A stretch of 9,860 bases of DNA, taken from the NCBI GenBank assembly GCA_964484515.1, contig CAZAGT010000184.1:1-9860 (forward strand), written 5' to 3'. Positions 6,075 through 9,860 of the stretch are shown here, one piece after another. Below the pieces are notes generated by a model. That model was not told the DNA's origin, did no database searches, and worked only from the letters and a program-made list of their open reading frames with translations. The position numbers and the translations under genes are program-made. Source of the DNA: CAZAGT01 sp964484515 (lineage in GTDB: Bacteria; Desulfobacterota; DSM-4660; Desulfatiglandales; HGW-15). Every line of letters begins with the position of its first letter. Position 1 is the stretch's first letter.

Positions 6075-7145
6075 ATGACAGTTCGCAAGAAGGCCTCGAC
6101 ATGGATACGTCCCGTCTTGGCCCCCTTTTCCGTCTTGTATGGCGCCGGTGTTTTTCTGCGACTTTCGGCCTTCCGCCGCCTCCCGAAGGCCTCCCTTCCA
6201 GGATTCGTGGTAAGCATCGGAAATCTGACGGTTGGTGGAACCGGCAAGACACCAGCTACGTGCCTGATTGCAGAATGGGGTCTTCGCGAGGGGTATCGCG
6301 TGGCGGTCCTTTCGAGAGGGTACCGGGGACGTTACCAGGAGAAAGTTGTGGTGGTTTCCGATGGCAACCGGGTTATGGCTGGACCGTTAGAGGCCGGTGA
6401 CGAACCTTACCTGATAGCCAAAAGACTCCCTGGGGTGCCGGTGCTCGTGTCGAAAAGACGGCAGCTCGCCGGGACGGAAGCCCACGCGCGGTTCGGGACC
6501 GACTTTTTTGTGTTGGACGACGGCTTTCAGCACTTGGGCCTTGCAAGAGACCTCAATCTCGTTTTGATCGATGCCGCCAATCCCTTTGGTAACGGTCACC
6601 TTTTACCTTGGGGCCCCCTGAGAGAACCCGTGCGACAGCTGGAGAGGGCGGATGCATTTATCATTACGCGTTGTCAGGACGCAGGGGCACGGTCTGATTT
6701 GGGTGTCCGTTTGGGCCGGCAGTTTCCTTCCAAGGCGCTCTTCTATGGTATGCACGTCCCGACTGAACTTGTCTTTCCCTATAAGACGGAAACGCAGGCC
6801 CCCGAATTCCTGAAAGGGAAACGAACGGTTGCGTTTGCCGCCATCGGTCAGCCAACCGCCTTCAGGGATACCCTCCTCAGTCTGGGCGTGGAGCTCCCCC
6901 TTTTCAGGGAATTCAGGGATCACCACCGCTTCAGGCGGCAGGAGGTCCAGGCCCTGATCCGTGAAAGAGAGCGACTCGGGGGTGACTATCTCATTACGAC
7001 GGAAAAGGATTGGGTGCGGCTGGAGAATCTCGGGCTTCATGATCCTCAGTTGGCCTATCTCCGTATCAATTTTTCGCTTCGATCAGGTGATGACACGTTT
7101 TTTGGGATGATCAGAGAACGGATCGCGCAACCGGGGAGCGCTTGA
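6075..7145 (+). CDS. lpxK: Tetraacyldisaccharide 4'-kinase (LpxK)
   Basis: LpxK uses ATP to phosphorylate the 4' position of the tetraacyl disaccharide, giving lipid IVA, at the cytoplasmic face of the inner membrane. The 356-residue protein has an N-terminal hydrophobic anchor (about residues 12-30), the P-loop GNLTVGGTGKTP (49-60), RGYRG (81-85), the GDEP segment (108-111), the family signature LDDGFQH (147-153), and later FRDHHRF (280-286) and TTEKDWVRL (308-316). I chose the ATG at 6075, preceded by GGAAAAG (6063-6069), over an in-frame GTG at 6057 with no ribosome site; the GTG would add six residues. gmhB follows closely, and a Trm112-type gene lies nearby, recalling the lpxK-ycaR arrangement of enterobacteria. 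Confidence 0.95.
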   Translation: MTVRKKASTWIRPVLAPFSVLYGAGVFLRLSAFRRLPKASLPGFVVSIGNLTVGGTGKTPATCLIAEWGLREGYRVAVLSRGYRGRYQEKVVVVSDGNRVMAGPLEAGDEPYLIAKRLPGVPVLVSKRRQLAGTEAHARFGTDFFVLDDGFQHLGLARDLNLVLIDAANPFGNGHLLPWGPLREPVRQLERADAFIITRCQDAGARSDLGVRLGRQFPSKALFYGMHVPTELVFPYKTETQAPEFLKGKRTVAFAAIGQPTAFRDTLLSLGVELPLFREFRDHHRFRRQEVQALIRERERLGGDYLITTEKDWVRLENLGLHDPQLAYLRINFSLRSGDDTFFGMIRERIAQPGSA

Positions 7146-7167
7146 GCGATCAGAGAGGGGAGTGTGC

Positions 7168-7752
7168 ATGAAGCGGCCTGCTGTTTTCTTAGACCGCGAC
7201 GGAACGATCAATGAACAAATGGGGTATATCAATCACCTCAGCCGATTTGCCATCCTTCCAGGCGTAGCCGAGGCGATTCGGCTCTTGAACGAAAATGGTA
7301 TCCTCGTCATCGTCGTGTCAAATCAGTCAGGCGTGGCGCGCGGGTACTTCCCGATCGCTCTCGTACATGACGTCCACGAGCATTTGAGGGAAGCACTTCA
7401 GAGGGAGCAGGCGGTGATCGATCGAATCCTCTTTTGCCCTCACTACCACCGTGGCAGCGTCCCGGACTACACCCGTGATTGTGAATGTCGCAAACCTAAG
7501 ACCGGCCTCATCGATGAGGCGTGCGCGGAGTTTGACATAGACCTGCCCAAGTCCTATGTGATTGGGGATCGCTACACGGACATCGAACTCGCACATCGTG
7601 CAGGTCTGAAAGGGATCATGGTGATGACGGGCTACGGAATGGGTGACATTGAATACGTCTTGCCACAGTTAGCCAGAGGTCCGGATCATATCGCACGCGA
7701 TCTCTTAGATGCCGTCCATTGGCTCCTGAAGAATGAAAAAAGTGCTCGATAA
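7168..7752 (+). CDS. gmhB: D-glycero-D-manno-heptose 1,7-bisphosphate 7-phosphatase (GmhB)
   Basis: GmhB is a cytoplasmic HAD-superfamily phosphatase that removes the 7-phosphate of heptose 1,7-bisphosphate on the way to ADP-heptose (LPS inner core) or GDP-heptose. The 194-residue product has motif I FLDRDGT (Asp9 nucleophile, Asp11), motif II SNQSG (51-55), Lys111 in CRKPKTG, and motif IV GDRYTD (Asp134, Asp138). The zinc loop typical of GmhB is present: Cys90, His92, Cys105 and Cys107 (CPHYH...CEC). The ATG at 7168 sits seven bases after the strong ribosome site GAGAGGGG (7153-7160); the GTG at 7162 lies too close to it. The gap after lpxK is 22 bases, so co-transcription is likely. The anomer preference (alpha or beta) cannot be read by eye. 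Confidence 0.93.
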   Translation: MKRPAVFLDRDGTINEQMGYINHLSRFAILPGVAEAIRLLNENGILVIVVSNQSGVARGYFPIALVHDVHEHLREALQREQAVIDRILFCPHYHRGSVPDYTRDCECRKPKTGLIDEACAEFDIDLPKSYVIGDRYTDIELAHRAGLKGIMVMTGYGMGDIEYVLPQLARGPDHIARDLLDAVHWLLKNEKSAR

Positions 7753-7775
7753 GGCCTGCTCGCGACGTACGCATG

Positions 7776-7804
7776 TTGCGCCCCGCCTCTTACTTTGACA
7801 TAAT
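7776..7804 (+). promoter_or_regulatory. Weak candidate promoter ahead of the Trm112-oxidase genes
   Basis: TTGCGC (7776-7781) and CATAAT (7799-7804) are 17 bases apart, with a five-of-six match in the -10 box. A perfect TTGACA also occurs at 7795-7800 but has no -10 box at a suitable distance. It lies nearly 290 bases before the next gene, so the link is tentative. Confidence 0.22.
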
Positions 7805-7897
7805 AATAGAAAGCAGTCACTGCGTGAAACGAAGATGGCAAGTTGTCTGATCAATGGGTTTGTTTGAATCCCTGTTATAAACGCGGCGATCAAGAAC

Positions 7898-8004
7898 GTC
7901 ATTCCGCCCCGAGGCGAAGCGGAGAGCCCGAATCCGGAGAAGTCGTTGGAATGCCTGGATGCCTGGGCCTGTCCCGGCCTAGATTTGGGGTTCGCCGGAA
8001 AGAC
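7898..8004. repeat. Palindromic interspersed repeat (REP/MITE-like), about 107 bp
   Basis: The element opens with GTCATTCCG (7898-7906) and closes with CGGAAAGAC (7996-8004); these ends are inverted copies with one mismatch. The interior resembles a repeat seen between genes in many bacterial genomes, where GTCATTCCGGCGAAAGCC is followed by ...GAATCC.GAGAAG..., CTGGATGCCTGGGCC and a CTAGAT.GGGGTTCGCCGG tail. This recognition is from memory. The copy is diverged (for example CCGCCCCGAGGCGAAGCGG replaces the usual start) and has no coding potential. Confidence 0.6.
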
Positions 8005-8091
8005 ATGGTTATGAGAAGCTTTTCTTCTATTTGCCTGCCGGATCCGTGATAAGAATCATTGGAGTGGTTTTCTTTCGATGGGAGCGAAGCG

Positions 8092-8265
8092 ATGGCGATA
8101 AGCAAAGAGTTGTTGGAGATCCTGGCGTGCCCGAAATGCAAAGGCGACATCTACCTTACAGAAGCCGGAGACGGACTTATATGTGACACGTGTAAGCTCC
8201 TGTACGAAATCAAGGACGACATCCCCATTATGCTGATCGATGAGGCTAAGCCCATCGAGGACTGA
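8092..8265 (+). CDS. Trm112 family (UPF0434, YcaR-like) small zinc-ribbon protein
   Basis: This 57-residue protein matches the Trm112-like family. It starts with the typical KELLEILACPKCKGDI segment and has two cysteine pairs, Cys13/Cys16 (CPKC) and Cys31/Cys34 (CDTC), likely to bind zinc. It then ends with YEIKDDIPIMLIDEA, which is the family hallmark. The function of the bacterial short form is unclear; related Trm112 proteins activate methyltransferases. The ATG is set by the ribosome site GGAG (8081-8084), seven bases upstream. A TTG at 8059 in the same frame is a poorer start. In enterobacteria the homologue ycaR follows lpxK; here gmhB and a repeat lie between. The oxidase gene begins 28 bases after its stop. 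Confidence 0.88.
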   Translation: MAISKELLEILACPKCKGDIYLTEAGDGLICDTCKLLYEIKDDIPIMLIDEAKPIED

Positions 8266-8293
8266 CCAATAGCCCCGGAACCGCTCTAAGAGC

Positions 8294-9860
8294 ATGGATT
8301 TTCTCTCCGAAATCACCCACATCGTCGGAGCCGATCGCGTATTTTCGGAACACATTGAGTGCCTCTGCTACTCCAGGGATATGTCCGTCCATCAAGGGAT
8401 CCCGGATGTGGTTGTATTGCCGGCCGCGACCGAAGAGATCGCTGCGATTATGGCGGTGGCGCATAGGACGAAGACTCCTGTGACGGCGCGGGGTGCCGGC
8501 ACGAGTGTTACCGGCGCCGTCTTGCCGGTGCGGGGCGGACTCTTGCTGGATCTCCACCGCATGAACCGGATTCTGGAGATCAATCCCCAAGATTTCTACG
8601 TCCGCCTTGAACCCGGGGTCGTCTGCCGGCAGCTCAACCAGATCTTAGCCAAAGATCGGCTCATGTTTCCCCCCAATCCGGGCAGTGAGGCCATTGCGAC
8701 TGTAGGCGGGATGGTCGCGACCAATGCAAGCGGGCATCGCGCCTTCAAATACGGTACCACCCGCGATTACGTCAAGGGCCTGAAGGTCGTCCTCGCGGAT
8801 GGGACCATCATCGAGACGGGTACCACCGCACCGAAAACATCTCTAGGCTATGATTTAACGCACCTATTTTCCGCGTCGGAGGGCACCCTCGGCATCATGA
8901 CGGAGATAACCGTTAGGATCGAACCCCAACCAGCTTATGGGGCACTCGCTTTGGCCTTATTCGGTGACCTTAATTCGGCTGGCGACGCGGTCGCCGAAAT
9001 TTGCATGGCGGGGATCAAACTCGCGGCCTGCGAGATCATGGATCGCTATAGCCTCCAGATCGTGCAGGATGCCTTGAGTCGGGACCTGAGCCACATCGAA
9101 GCCCTTCTGGTTATGGAGACCGATGGGGACAAGGCTGCGGTCATCGATGACATGAATAGGAGTGAGGAGATCTGTCGGAAACACGGGGTATGGAAGTTTG
9201 AATGGACCGATGATCCGATTCGCCGAGAAGAACTGATGATGGCCCGGGGTCGTCTTGTCCCAACCCTCTCACGGATCAAGCCGGGCTACCGCCTGGTCCC
9301 GATTGCCGACGACTTCGGCGTGCCGCCGTCCAAGATCCCTGAGACCATCCGGCGTGCACAGGCCATCTCCAAGAAGCACAATGTGCTTATAACGACGTTT
9401 GGACACGTGGGTGACGGCAATGTTCACACGACCTTTGTGGCCGATGTGCGCAGCCGCGATGACTGGAATCGCCTGAGGGCCGCGGCGGAGGACCTCGTCT
9501 CAACGGCGATCGAAATGAAGGGAACCCTCAGTGCCGAGCACGGGACAGGTTTAACGCGCGCGCCCCATATCGAGCAGCAACTCGGCCCGGCCATGGACGT
9601 TATGCGTAAGTTGAAGCAGGCCCTCGATCCCGAAAACATCCTCAATCCAGGAAAGATGGGGCTCGAAGGGGCCAAGTCTGATATCTATGACCACTTTGCC
9701 TTTCAACCCCTGATCGAGAATCCAGAGGGAGTGAACTCCCTTGGGAGAGATGTGGACAACGAAGCCCTGGCATGCATTCATTGTGGTTTTTGTCGATTGG
9801 GATGTCCCACCTTTGCCGCATCCCATCGGGAATCGAGAAACGCGCGCGGCAGAAATGCAC
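8294..9860 (+). CDS. Fused FAD-linked oxidase (GlcD-like) and 4Fe-4S domain protein, partial
   Basis: The frame is open from the ATG at 8294 through the window end, giving 522 residues with the C-terminus missing. The first 455 residues form a complete GlcD/D-lactate dehydrogenase-type flavoprotein. It has the FAD loop RGAGTSVTG (66-74), PNPGSEAIATVGGMVATNASG-like sequence (128-147, Gly138 and Gly139), SEGTLGIM (195-202), the metal-binding GHVGDGNVH (His371, His378), SAEHGTG (Glu415, His416) and the C-terminal DPENILNPGKM (445-455). A linker then leads to a first 4Fe-4S motif, Cys494, Cys497, Cys500 and Cys504-Pro, as in GlcF/LutA/GlpC iron-sulfur proteins. The product likely oxidises a 2-hydroxy acid (glycolate, D-lactate or D-2-hydroxyglutarate) and passes electrons to the respiratory chain; the exact substrate cannot be read. 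The ribosome site is weak, but the N-terminus fits the family. Confidence 0.93.
   Translation, partial: MDFLSEITHIVGADRVFSEHIECLCYSRDMSVHQGIPDVVVLPAATEEIAAIMAVAHRTKTPVTARGAGTSVTGAVLPVRGGLLLDLHRMNRILEINPQDFYVRLEPGVVCRQLNQILAKDRLMFPPNPGSEAIATVGGMVATNASGHRAFKYGTTRDYVKGLKVVLADGTIIETGTTAPKTSLGYDLTHLFSASEGTLGIMTEITVRIEPQPAYGALALALFGDLNSAGDAVAEICMAGIKLAACEIMDRYSLQIVQDALSRDLSHIEALLVMETDGDKAAVIDDMNRSEEICRKHGVWKFEWTDDPIRREELMMARGRLVPTLSRIKPGYRLVPIADDFGVPPSKIPETIRRAQAISKKHNVLITTFGHVGDGNVHTTFVADVRSRDDWNRLRAAAEDLVSTAIEMKGTLSAEHGTGLTRAPHIEQQLGPAMDVMRKLKQALDPENILNPGKMGLEGAKSDIYDHFAFQPLIENPEGVNSLGRDVDNEALACIHCGFCRLGCPTFAASHRESRNARGRNA

Larger units (their letters stand above)
7753..8091. other. Intergenic region between gmhB and the Trm112-like gene
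   Basis: These 339 bases hold a palindromic interspersed repeat (7898-8004), a possible promoter (7776-7804), and the ribosome site of the next gene. A 68-codon frame at 7843-8049 runs through the repeat and shows no protein-like composition, so I do not call it a gene. Confidence 0.65.

Noticed and set aside
7795..7800. Perfect TTGACA -35 box
   Set aside because: The bases 16-18 positions downstream do not resemble a -10 box, so it is not called as a promoter by itself.
7843..8049. 68-codon plus-strand frame after gmhB
   Set aside because: More than half of it is the palindromic repeat, and it has no ribosome site or family resemblance.
1..9860. CRISPR array, insertion sequence, phage or defence system
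   Set aside because: No regularly spaced repeats, transposase, integrase, nuclease or toxin-antitoxin sequences are visible on either strand.

Overview
The window reads as chromosomal DNA from a Gram-negative (diderm, LPS-bearing) bacterium of moderately high GC content. Two lipid A enzymes (LpxC, LpxK), a heptose phosphatase of the LPS inner-core pathway (GmhB), a lipoprotein lytic transglycosylase (MltA) and a secreted DUF4390 protein paired with an NtrY-type sensor kinase all point this way. The protein styles and the DUF4390-NtrY pairing would suit a deltaproteobacterial-grade lineage, Nitrospirota or NC10/Methylomirabilota. That placement is an impression from the translations and was not tested by any search.

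Layout. Positions 1-191 lie beyond the end of mltA and hold a degenerate 7-bp tandem repeat, a possible mltA terminator, and a possible frameshifted 43-residue ORF joined to mltA by a TGATG overlap. mltA (192-1400, minus) and lpxC (1774-2703, plus) are divergent, separated by 373 bp of regulatory DNA. That DNA contains a close match to a sigma-54 (-24/-12) promoter facing lpxC, an AT-rich stretch, and a 22-bp-spaced direct repeat about 160-190 bp upstream. A 443-bp gap follows lpxC, with no convincing gene. Next comes a tight two-gene unit, DUF4390 protein (3147-3713) plus NtrY-like histidine kinase (3720-5954). A 33-residue ORF of unknown meaning then sits where a response regulator gene would often be. 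lpxK (6075-7145) and gmhB (7168-7752) follow closely. A 339-bp gap holds a 107-bp palindromic interspersed repeat. It is followed by a small Trm112-family zinc protein (8092-8265) and the start of a fused FAD-linked oxidase / 4Fe-4S protein (8294 to beyond the window end).

How the genes work together. Most of the window concerns the envelope: LpxC commits UDP-acyl-GlcNAc to lipid A, LpxK adds the 4'-phosphate that completes lipid IVA, GmhB makes a precursor of core heptose, and MltA trims peptidoglycan. The NtrY-like kinase is embedded among them. Its usual partner NtrX is a sigma-54 activator-type regulator, so the sigma-54-like site before lpxC suggests, without proving, that envelope synthesis is under signal-dependent sigma-54 control. 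The terminal oxidase belongs to 2-hydroxy-acid (glycolate/D-lactate type) metabolism and appears to be a separate function.

I found no CRISPR array, insertion sequence, phage gene, toxin-antitoxin pair, tRNA or rRNA. Most of the window is well-understood housekeeping; the most interesting parts are the regulatory DNA and the micro-ORFs rather than a new gene system.
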